A DNA stretch of 11,296 bases, from positions 1 through 11,296 of the forward strand of contig CAZKTU010000218.1 in NCBI GenBank assembly GCA_964555675.1, read 5' to 3'. Under the pieces are notes generated by a model. That model was given only the letters and a program-made list of their open reading frames with translations, was not told where the DNA came from and did not search any database. Of this stretch, positions 5,895 to 11,296 are shown one piece after another. The position numbers were made by a program, and so were the translations under genes. The stretch comes from CAIWXH01 sp964555675 (GTDB lineage Bacteria > Chloroflexota > Chloroflexia > Chloroflexales > Chloroflexaceae). How positions within the stretch are numbered: the first letter of the stretch is position 1; every line of letters starts with the position of its first letter.

Positions 5895-7670
5895 ATGAAT
5901 CACTCTCGTTTCAACATCATATGTGTGCTCGGGCTCGCCCTTGCCGCCGTCGTGGCCGTTGTGGCGCTCGTGCTGCTCGCCCTTGCGGCCTTGCTGCTGC
6001 CGGTAGCGCCGGCGGCGGCCCAGGAAGACGCGTCGGCCAACAGGGTCTATTTGCCGCTGGTGCAGCGCCCTGCGGAGCCCCCGCAGGTAGAGCGCTTTGT
6101 CAGCTCGGCGTCCGCCATCGCCCCTGGTGGCGAGGCCACACTCAGCTGGAGCGTGCGCAGCGCCACGAGCGTGCGGCTCGAGCCCGGCGTCGGCGACGTC
6201 TCCGGCCGCACCAGCGTGGTCGTACGGCCCCAGGCCACCACCACCTACACCCTGATCGCCGCCAGCCCGGCCGGTGAACGCCGGGCCAGCGTCACCGTCA
6301 CCATCAGCACAACCCAGCCCCCACCACCGCCGGTCGGCGCCTTCTTCCTGCCAGGCGAGGCGCCCACCCGCAACTTCGCCGCCGCCTACGACGCCGCCGG
6401 TACGCTCCACATGGTCTTTGTGCGCCATACCCGCGCCGAGAACCGCCAGGAGCTGCTCTACGGCCAGTGCGCCGCCACGGCCGACTGCGACCGCTTCGCC
6501 AGCTGGCAGACGGCGGTCGTCCACAGCGGCGCGATCGGCTCGGTGCAGCTCGCCGTCACCGCCGACGGCCGCCCGCGGCTCGCCATCCAGGACGAGTACA
6601 CCAGCACCGCGGTGCGCCTGGCCTATATGGCCTGCGAGGCGAACTGCCTGAACAGCGCCGGCTGGCAGGGGATCGCCCTGGCCCGCGAGCTCTCCTACAG
6701 CGGCGTGTTCACCCAGCACACCGACCAGCGCTGGTTCGCGATCGATAGCGGCGGCCGGCCCCATCTGCTGATCGCCACCCAGGAGGCCACCTACTACGCC
6801 ACATGTACCAGCGACTGCGCCACGAATGGCGCCGGCTGGGGCCTGGTCGAGCTCGACCCGAGCGGCCCCGCGAGCAGTAGCCCGACCCTTCAAGACCCGG
6901 TGCTGCGGGTTGGAGCTGACGGCAGGGTGCACGTGGTGGGGCGCAACACCCAGCCCGGCCTGATCTACCTGACCTGCGGCGGCGCCTGTACCGAGGCCGG
7001 GGGCTGGCAGCGGCTCCAGCTGGCCGACTACAGCCAACAGGGCATCAGCGACAGCATCCCGGTGGCGGTCTATCCCTCGGCGCTGGATCTGGAGCTCGAC
7101 CGGGCCGGGCGGGTGGTCGTGGCCTTTGGCGGCTTCACGCCCGGGCAGAACGCGCCCAATCGGGCCTACCTGCTGCGCTGTGCGAGCACTTGCGCCGACG
7201 CGGCGAGCTGGAGCGGGCGGCCCTTCGCCAACACCGCCGCCTTCGGGCTGAACCTGGAGCTGGATCGGCAGGACCGTCCGTACTGGCTGCTGGCCGCGGC
7301 GACGTCGGAGAACGGCGAGCGGCTGGTGGAGCTGGCCACCTGTGCCGAGGGCAACTGCTATGACCCCGGCGCAAACTGGCGGGCCCGGATCATCAGCCGC
7401 TCGGGCGAACTGGAGGCCGAGGTGCCGCTCAAGACGCCCGCGGCCACCCCGCCGGTGTGTAGCATCCCGACCACCAGCTGGGAGCACGCCGCCAATCAGC
7501 TGCTGTTCACGCCGAGCGGTCAGCTGCGGCTGCTCACCAGCGCGGTCGGCACGAGCATCTGCCAGCCCGGCATGGACGAGTGGATCGACCAGTGGGGAAC
7601 CAAAAAGCGGGGGCGCACCGTCGATATTTGGGTGATCACCGCCCGCGCCCGCTGGACGGTCGTCCCCTGA
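5895..7670 (+). CDS. Exported Ig-like plus six-repeat Cys-pair (propeller-like) protein
   Basis: The product is 591 residues. Residues 9-43 are a long hydrophobic leader ending PAAAQ, either a signal peptide or an N-terminal anchor. NRVYLPLVQR follows, a stretch often seen after the leader in Chloroflexota surface proteins. An Ig-like domain spans about residues 58-136, with ATLSWSV, LEPGVGDVSG and TTTYTLIA. A PPPPP hinge precedes the main part, where six repeats each carry a Cys pair (3-5 residues apart) followed by Trp: C192/C198/W204, C247/C251/W257, C304/C308/W315, C361/C365/W371, C429/C433/W439 and C483/C488/W495. The spacing of 54-68 residues, and the 'DxxGRPxxxxx' strand before several pairs, suggest six propeller blades with one disulfide each. 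No catalytic motif is recognisable; a binding or structural role at the cell surface is likely. It begins 11 nt after the cupin-like ORF, and the next gene is 127 nt downstream. Confidence 0.85.
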   Translation: MNHSRFNIICVLGLALAAVVAVVALVLLALAALLLPVAPAAAQEDASANRVYLPLVQRPAEPPQVERFVSSASAIAPGGEATLSWSVRSATSVRLEPGVGDVSGRTSVVVRPQATTTYTLIAASPAGERRASVTVTISTTQPPPPPVGAFFLPGEAPTRNFAAAYDAAGTLHMVFVRHTRAENRQELLYGQCAATADCDRFASWQTAVVHSGAIGSVQLAVTADGRPRLAIQDEYTSTAVRLAYMACEANCLNSAGWQGIALARELSYSGVFTQHTDQRWFAIDSGGRPHLLIATQEATYYATCTSDCATNGAGWGLVELDPSGPASSSPTLQDPVLRVGADGRVHVVGRNTQPGLIYLTCGGACTEAGGWQRLQLADYSQQGISDSIPVAVYPSALDLELDRAGRVVVAFGGFTPGQNAPNRAYLLRCASTCADAASWSGRPFANTAAFGLNLELDRQDRPYWLLAAATSENGERLVELATCAEGNCYDPGANWRARIISRSGELEAEVPLKTPAATPPVCSIPTTSWEHAANQLLFTPSGQLRLLTSAVGTSICQPGMDEWIDQWGTKKRGRTVDIWVITARARWTVVP

Positions 7671-7675
7671 GCCCG

Positions 7676-7691
7676 CTGTCCCACTTTTTGT
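7676..7691 (+). repeat. Second copy of the CTGTCCCnnTTTTTGT motif
   Basis: CTGTCCCACTTTTTGT here matches CTGTCCCGGTTTTTGT at 5607-5622 at 14 of 16 positions. Both copies follow a CTGAGC a few bases upstream. Both lie in non-coding DNA upstream of plus-strand exported-protein genes. They may be a shared regulatory element or the remains of a small duplication. Confidence 0.3.
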
Positions 7692-7724
7692 ACAACCCTG
7701 TCACTGCTGCCTCCCCGCAGGGCA

Positions 7725-7733
7725 TGGTTCAAT
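7725..7733 (+). promoter_or_regulatory. Candidate extended -10 promoter for the lipoprotein gene
   Basis: TGG-TTCAAT has the TGn extension plus a hexamer matching TATAAT at 4 of 6 positions. The surrounding ATGGTTCAATC closely resembles ATGGTACAATC upstream of the ankyrin gene on the other strand (11139-11149). No good -35 is visible. Transcription would start near 7740, about 58 nt before the lipoprotein start codon and at the left edge of a 10-bp hairpin. Confidence 0.3.
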
Positions 7734-7740
7734 CGGCAAC

Positions 7741-7769
7741 GGCGGCGGCCACTACCTATGGCCGCCGCC
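7741..7769 (+). promoter_or_regulatory. 10-bp hairpin in the leader of the lipoprotein gene
   Basis: GGCGGCGGCC (7741-7750) and GGCCGCCGCC (7760-7769) are exact inverse complements around a 9-nt loop. The all-G/C stem ends 14 nt before the AGGAG of the lipoprotein gene. It may be a 5'-end stabilising stem, or a terminator for the upstream propeller transcript, although no T-run follows. Confidence 0.5.
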
Positions 7770-7797
7770 CAGCAAGATCAATCAGGAGTCTTCACCA

Positions 7798-9363
7798 ATG
7801 CCTACTCCCTATTCCTACCGCGTAAAAACGATCGGCGTCGCCGCGCTGCTCGGCGCGCTACTGCTGAGCGGCTGCGCCGTCACCGCCCAGCCCTCGCCCA
7901 CCGCCCAACCGACCGCGCAGGCCACCAGCCTGCCCGCCACAGTGGCGCCGCCAACCGCCGCGCCCGGCACCGCAGGTCCCGCCACACCCACCCCGCCGGC
8001 GGCGGCCACGGTGATTGCGCCCACCGCGGTTCCGCCCACGGTCGTACCGCCCACGGTCGTACCGCCCACCGCCCGGCCCGGCCTCGCCCCGCTGCTCGGC
8101 CCCGAGTGGCGCATCCTTGGTCAGGGCGACCTGTACGGCAGCGGGGTGGAGACCGTGGTCGCCTACCTGCCCTCCAGCGTTGTGGCCACCCCTCGGCTTC
8201 AGCCGCCCTACATCGGCTACGGCGTCGCCGCCGAGCAGATCGTAGTCGTGCAGCGCAACCCGCAGGGCCAGCCCTGGGTGCGGCTCCAGGTCAGCCTCAA
8301 CGGGCTATTCTTCAACGGCGACAACCGCAACGCCACGACTGTCCCTGGCGTCCCCGACAGCCGGACGGTGGCCTTTGCGATCGGGATGGAGCAACAGTCG
8401 GCCCCGATCCGCCTCGTCCCCATTGACCGGAACGGTAACGCGGTGGCGACCGGCTTCGCCGCACGCTGGAGCAACGGCGGCATGCTGGTCGAGCCCCTGA
8501 TCCTGCCCGGCCAGCCCAACCCGAACCCCATCCCGATCCAGCCGCTGCTCGGCCCAGAGTGGACCATCGTCTCGCAGGGCGACCTGTTCGGCCTGGGCGC
8601 CGAGACCGTAGTGGCGACGCGCCCGGCGGGGATGCCGATCGGCCCCGTACAGTTGCTCCCCGGCTACGACGGCTTCACCCAGGTGGTCGGCCAGTTCGTG
8701 GTGGTGCAGCGCAACGCCCAGGGCCAGCCCTGGATCCGGCTGCTGGTCTCGCCGGGCGCCGTGCAGCTCAACGGCGATGACCGCAACCCGGTAGTGGTGC
8801 CCGGCGGCCCGAACTCCCGCACCCTCGCCTTCGCCCTGGCCGTGGACGGGGCGAGCGGGCCGTTCCGGCTCGTCCCCCTTGGCGTGGACGGGCGGCCGGT
8901 GGAGGCAGGCTTCGCCACCTCGTACACCGCCGCAACCGGCGGCTTCACCTTCAGCCCGCTGCTGATCGGCCAGCCCCAGCCCCAGCCGGCCACCCTGAGC
9001 GGGCGCGTGGGCTACCCGTCGAGCGGCAACCCGACGCTGGACGTCTTTGCGATCAACGCCGACGACCCGAGCCGCTTCTACGTGCAGCAGCTCACGCCCA
9101 ACCAGCCCTTCTGGAGCCTGCGGGTGGCGCCGGGACGCTACTACCTCGTCGCCTACACGGCCGAGCCGGGGACGCTCACTATCGCGGGGGCCTACAGCGA
9201 GTATGTGCGCTGCGGGATGCTGCTTGAGTGCCAGGATCACAGCCTGCTGGCGGTGACGGTGGGCGCGGGCCAGAGCATTGCCGAGCTCAACATCGGCGAC
9301 TGGTACGCCCCCGAGGGCAGCTTCCCGGCGCGGCCCCAGGGCACGCCCCAGCCGCAGCCATAG
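7798..9363 (+). CDS. Lipoprotein with two tandem ~150-residue GDL-type domains
   Basis: This is a 521-residue membrane-anchored lipoprotein. The leader ends in the lipobox LLSGC, so Cys26 would be lipidated. A Pro/Thr/Ala linker (about 27-95) projects the rest from the membrane and ends in three A/V-V-P-P-T units (77-91). Two homologous domains begin at PLLGPEW (residues 98 and 249). They share QGDLxGxGxETVVA, then VVVQRNxQGQPWxRL, then NGDxRNxxxVPGxPxSRT, then RLVP. The 'GDLxGxGxE' turn recalls the calcium-loop strands of FG-GAP/VCBS repeats, but this is only a resemblance. Residues about 398-505 look like a carboxypeptidase-regulatory-type beta sandwich (LSGRVGYPSSG, LRVAPGRYYLVAY), and a Gln/Pro tail ends the protein. 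AGGAG (7784-7788) lies 9 nt before the ATG. The gene is probably transcribed with the nucleotidyltransferase 23 nt downstream. Function unknown; a surface binding or sensing role is likely. Confidence 0.88.
   Translation: MPTPYSYRVKTIGVAALLGALLLSGCAVTAQPSPTAQPTAQATSLPATVAPPTAAPGTAGPATPTPPAAATVIAPTAVPPTVVPPTVVPPTARPGLAPLLGPEWRILGQGDLYGSGVETVVAYLPSSVVATPRLQPPYIGYGVAAEQIVVVQRNPQGQPWVRLQVSLNGLFFNGDNRNATTVPGVPDSRTVAFAIGMEQQSAPIRLVPIDRNGNAVATGFAARWSNGGMLVEPLILPGQPNPNPIPIQPLLGPEWTIVSQGDLFGLGAETVVATRPAGMPIGPVQLLPGYDGFTQVVGQFVVVQRNAQGQPWIRLLVSPGAVQLNGDDRNPVVVPGGPNSRTLAFALAVDGASGPFRLVPLGVDGRPVEAGFATSYTAATGGFTFSPLLIGQPQPQPATLSGRVGYPSSGNPTLDVFAINADDPSRFYVQQLTPNQPFWSLRVAPGRYYLVAYTAEPGTLTIAGAYSEYVRCGMLLECQDHSLLAVTVGAGQSIAELNIGDWYAPEGSFPARPQGTPQPQP
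8026..8070 (+). repeat. Three 15-bp tandem repeats in the lipoprotein linker
   Basis: The units at 8026-8040, 8041-8055 and 8056-8070 share the core 'CCGCCCAC'; the second and third differ only in their last base. They encode AVPPT, VVPPT and VVPPT. Whole-unit gain or loss would keep the frame and change the length of the linker. Confidence 0.8.
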
Positions 9364-9386
9364 CACAGTTGGAGAGACACCACCCG

Positions 9387-10184
9387 ATGATGACGTCCAT
9401 CGCCTTCCCGACGGTGCTCCACCGGCGCGCGGCCGAGGAGATCGTTGCCTTCTTCGACGCCGCGCCCGAGGTGGCCGCGGTGCTCGTGGTCAACTCGCTC
9501 GCCCGCGGCGTCGGCACCCCCGAGAGCGACCTCGACATCGCCGTGCTCGTCCAGCCCGACGCCTCGCCCGACGCGGTCGCCGAACTCGACCGGCGCTGGC
9601 GGGAGCACTATCAGGTGCGCCGGGTCTTCCACGAGCTGCGCGCGTCGGGGCCCTTTACGGGCGTGCACCTCGACCTGTTCGACGGCCAGTTTGTCGCCGA
9701 GCCCTGGGACGACGGCGGCGGGCCCGACGGCTTCGAGCTGGCGATCGGCAACCAGCTCGCCTACAGCGTCCCCCTGAGTCAGTGCGGCGACAGCTTGACG
9801 ACACTTCGAGAGACGTGGCTCCCCTACTATGACGACGAGCTCCGCGCCCGGCGCCTGGCGATGGTCGCCGACGCTTGCCGCTACGACCTCGACCACGTGC
9901 CCTTCTTCGTCGGGCGCGGCCTGTACTTCCAGGCCTTCGACCGGCTCTACAAAGCCTTCCAGGAGTTTCTGCAGGCCCTGTTCATCGCGCGGCGGGTCTA
10001 CCCGATCGCCTACAACAAGTGGATTCGCGAGCAGGTAGCCGCGCGCCTGGGGCTGCCGGAGCTCTACGCACAGCTGCCCCAGATCCTGGAGATCCCACGC
10101 CTGGAGAGCGAAGCGACGGTAGAAAAGGCGCAGCGCCTGCGCGAGCTCCTCGACACGTGGGCGATGCCCCATACAGGCAGGTAG
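9387..10184 (+). CDS. Nucleotidyltransferase-fold protein with DUF4037-like C-terminal domain
   Basis: This 265-residue cytosolic protein has no signal peptide. The N-terminal part (about 14-105) is a polymerase-beta/MNT-type nucleotidyltransferase. NSLARGVGTPESDLDIAVLV at 36-55 gives the metal-binding pair Asp48 and Asp50; VHLDL at 93-97 supplies the probable third carboxylate, Asp96. The usual Gly-Ser at the start of this motif is Asn-Ser (36-37). The C-terminal half is helical (LYFQAFDRLYKAFQEFLQAL, then YNKWIREQ at about 178-220) and resembles the DUF4037 domain that follows such nucleotidyltransferases. The chemistry would be transfer of a nucleotide to a small molecule, RNA or protein; the acceptor is not identifiable and antibiotic modification is not shown. 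The ATG at 9387 has GGAGAG 10 nt upstream and follows the lipoprotein stop by 23 nt, so co-transcription is likely. A second ATG at 9390 is possible. A longer frame reading back into the lipoprotein gene has no supporting ribosome site. Confidence 0.85.
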   Translation: MMTSIAFPTVLHRRAAEEIVAFFDAAPEVAAVLVVNSLARGVGTPESDLDIAVLVQPDASPDAVAELDRRWREHYQVRRVFHELRASGPFTGVHLDLFDGQFVAEPWDDGGGPDGFELAIGNQLAYSVPLSQCGDSLTTLRETWLPYYDDELRARRLAMVADACRYDLDHVPFFVGRGLYFQAFDRLYKAFQEFLQALFIARRVYPIAYNKWIREQVAARLGLPELYAQLPQILEIPRLESEATVEKAQRLRELLDTWAMPHTGR

Positions 10185-10285
10185 GAGCGTCAGCAGACAG
10201 CGCGGTGTTAGCAGATCAGACCAATGCACGTATCTTTGCCGAGATCCGAAGGGTGCGCGCCTGGCTTCTCGCCCACCCGCAGCAT

Positions 10286-10299
10286 GCCAGGCTCCTGGC
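10286..10299. terminator. Weak hairpin between convergent genes
   Basis: GCCAG (10286-10290) and CTGGC (10295-10299) pair around GCTC in the 143-bp gap between the nucleotidyltransferase and ankyrin genes. The stem is only 5-6 bp with no T-run. It is the best structure I see where both genes must terminate, but it is marginal. Confidence 0.15.
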
Positions 10300-10327
10300 C
10301 TACCTGACGGTACCAAAGGAGTGTCGC

Positions 10328-11026
10328 CTACTGCCGCGCGCCAGCGTCGAGCAGCAGCCGCTCAATCTCGGCGTATCCGCGCTGGCGGGCGTGCCGAAGC
10401 GGGGTCACCCCGTCCTTGTCGGCCAGCTCCACATCGGCCCCGTGGGCGATGAGCAGGGCGACGATCTGCTGATGGCGTCGGCCGCCGTCGCTTAGGATGA
10501 TCGCCTCAAGCAGCGCGGTCCAGCCCAGGTTGTTGATGTGGTTCACGTCCACATCGCTCTCGGTGAGCAGCAGCTCGACCACCTCGACATGGCCCCGATC
10601 GGCGGCGGGGATGAGCGCCGTTCCGCCGAAGCGGTTCGTGATGCGGGTGTTGGCGCCGGCGGCCAGGGCCACGCGCACGATCTCGAGCAGCCCCTCGGCC
10701 CCGGCATAGAGCAGGACGTTGTCCTGGCGCTGGTCGCGCAGGTTCAGGTCGGCTCCCGCCGCGGCCAGGGCGCGCACCGCCTCTGCGTGCCCCGCATGAG
10801 TGGCGGCGAGAGCGGCGGTACGCCCCCGATCATCACGGGCGTTAAGGTCGGCCCCGCCGGCGATCAGCTGCTCGAGGGCCCGCAGGTCGCCGCGCTCGGC
10901 GGCGCTGATCAACTCCTGGCCCATAGCTGTTGAATCCATCGCTGAAGAATCCTCTCGTTGCGCCCCGCAGGCCACGACTATGATGATGCTCAGGGCTACG
11001 AGGGATGTGCCTACCAGGTATCGCAT
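10328..11026 (-). CDS. Ankyrin-repeat lipoprotein
   Basis: The product is 232 residues from the ATG at 11026. The first 20 residues are a lipoprotein leader ending in V-V-A-C, so Cys20 would be lipidated and the protein held at the membrane facing outward. From about residue 36 to the end there are six ankyrin repeats with typical ends such as AGGADLNARD, AAGADLNLRD and AHGADVELAD. The fourth and fifth repeats, with GGTALIPAADRGH and LGWTALLEAI, belong to a widely conserved bacterial ankyrin type. Ankyrin stacks bind other proteins; the partner is not shown here. A member of this broad class, AnkB of Pseudomonas, supports a catalase, but no catalase gene is present in this window. An upstream in-frame ATG at 11098 would add 24 polar residues before the leader and hide the lipobox, so the shorter form is preferred although its ribosome site (AGGTGG) is close and weak. 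Confidence 0.87.
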   Translation of the reverse strand: MRYLVGTSLVALSIIIVVACGAQREDSSAMDSTAMGQELISAAERGDLRALEQLIAGGADLNARDDRGRTAALAATHAGHAEAVRALAAAGADLNLRDQRQDNVLLYAGAEGLLEIVRVALAAGANTRITNRFGGTALIPAADRGHVEVVELLLTESDVDVNHINNLGWTALLEAIILSDGGRRHQQIVALLIAHGADVELADKDGVTPLRHARQRGYAEIERLLLDAGARQ

Positions 11027-11140
11027 CGCCCACCTGTGGCGATCTGCGCGAGCCGCGAAACGAACGCTGTGCTCAGGGCGGGGGGCAGGTGGCTCCATGG
11101 GCGTCTCGTCGTAGGGGTCGTAGAGGCGGGAGGATGGCTG

Positions 11141-11149
11141 ATTGTACCA
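11141..11149 (-). promoter_or_regulatory. Candidate extended -10 promoter for the ankyrin gene
   Basis: On the minus strand TGG-TACAAT gives a TGn extension and a hexamer matching TATAAT at 5 of 6 positions. CTGACA (11167-11172, minus strand) resembles a -35 at 5 of 6 positions, but the 20-nt spacer is too long, so the extended -10 would carry the activity. The start point would lie about 105 nt before the ATG at 11026. The rest of 11027-11200 shows nothing recognisable. Confidence 0.4.
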
Positions 11150-11200
11150 TCAGGGGCTCGGGCCTGTGTCAGCGGCAGCGCGCCCCCTAGACCCGCGCGC

Positions 11201-11240
11201 AACAAAAAACACCCCCAGGCTCGCCATTGAGCCTGGGGGT
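11201..11240 (-). terminator. Rho-independent terminator of the tRNA-Gly transcript
   Basis: On the minus strand a 12-bp perfect stem (ACCCCCAGGCTC, 11240-11229 against 11222-11211) with a 6-nt loop is followed by G-TTTTTT-GTT. It begins 6 nt after the tRNA 3' end. This is a textbook intrinsic terminator. Confidence 0.92.
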
Positions 11241-11246
11241 ATCTTG

Positions 11247-11296
11247 TGGAGCGGGAGACGGGATTCGAACCCGCGACCTACACCTTGGCAAGGTGT
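11247..11296 (-). tRNA. trnG: tRNA-Gly (anticodon GCC), 3' part; 5' part beyond the window
   Basis: Read on the minus strand, the sequence opens in the anticodon stem ACACC. It continues with the loop TTGCCAA (anticodon GCC at 11289-11287), stem GGTGT, a short variable loop, a T arm with TTCGAAT, the acceptor strand CTCCCGC, discriminator U and an encoded CCA ending at 11247. The discriminator U and acceptor CTCCCGC fit glycine tRNAs, whose 5' strand would be GCGGGAG outside the window. About 50 of 76 bases are present; the D arm is missing. Confidence 0.95.

Noticed and set aside
5721..7487. 588-codon open frame on the minus strand opposite the propeller gene
   Set aside because: Its translation is Gly/Ala/Arg-rich low-complexity sequence without family features, and it mirrors the codon bias of the plus-strand gene, which has a leader, a ribosome site and clear repeats.
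8305..9366. 353-codon minus-strand open frame opposite the lipoprotein
   Set aside because: It is a compositional shadow; the plus strand has a lipobox and a duplicated domain.
9237..10316. 359-codon minus-strand open frame opposite the nucleotidyltransferase
   Set aside because: It has no recognisable domain or ribosome site, and the plus strand carries intact catalytic motifs.
9875..10495. 206-codon plus-strand frame running past the nucleotidyltransferase stop into the ankyrin gene
   Set aside because: It overlaps two real genes in other frames, and its only independent part (10185-10327) shows no family signal.

Overview
The window is GC-rich, gene-dense chromosomal DNA, most likely from a member of the Chloroflexota (Chloroflexia-like). 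This rests on style, not on a marker gene. The exported protein at 5895-7670 has a 'NRVYLPLVQR' stretch just after its hydrophobic leader, followed by a bacterial Ig-like domain. The lipoprotein at 7798-9363 has a long Pro/Thr/Ala linker built of 'PTxxPT' units. Both traits are frequent in secreted proteins of that phylum. I see no transposase, integrase, CRISPR array, rRNA or phage gene.

Layout. (1) 78-1148 (+) is a patatin-family acyl hydrolase. (2) It converges on a very large secreted protein, 1320-5486 (-). That protein carries a signal peptide, a proline tract, about seven HAF-type repeats, an LCAT/lipase-like alpha/beta hydrolase domain, PKD/Ig-like modules and a C-terminal lectin-like domain. 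A perfect 15-bp hairpin at 1253-1286 lies between the two converging genes. (3) 5487-5894 is a divergent intergenic region of about 400 bp. It holds a cluster of GTCAC/GTGAC motifs and a 60-codon ORF (5701-5883) that looks like the decayed start of a cupin protein. (4) 5895-7670 (+) encodes an exported protein with six evenly spaced Cys-pair/Trp repeats, probably a six-bladed propeller. (5) 7798-9363 (+) is a lipoprotein with two tandem copies of a roughly 150-residue domain and a C-terminal beta-sandwich-like domain. (6) 9387-10184 (+) is a nucleotidyltransferase-fold protein with a DUF4037-like helical C-terminus, 23 nt behind the lipoprotein gene and probably co-transcribed with it. (7) 10328-11026 (-) is an ankyrin-repeat lipoprotein. 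(8) The right edge carries the 3' two-thirds of a tRNA-Gly(GCC) gene (-) with a strong intrinsic terminator at 11201-11240.

How the parts may fit together. Most protein genes here act at or outside the cytoplasmic membrane: one secreted lipase, one secreted or anchored propeller and two lipoproteins. The patatin and the nucleotidyltransferase look cytosolic. Two unrelated lipid-ester hydrolases facing each other suggest lipid or polyester turnover, but no pathway is shown by the sequence. I found no convincing new defence or mobile system. The most original content is the domain architecture of the exported proteins and the regulatory-looking DNA of the intergenic regions.
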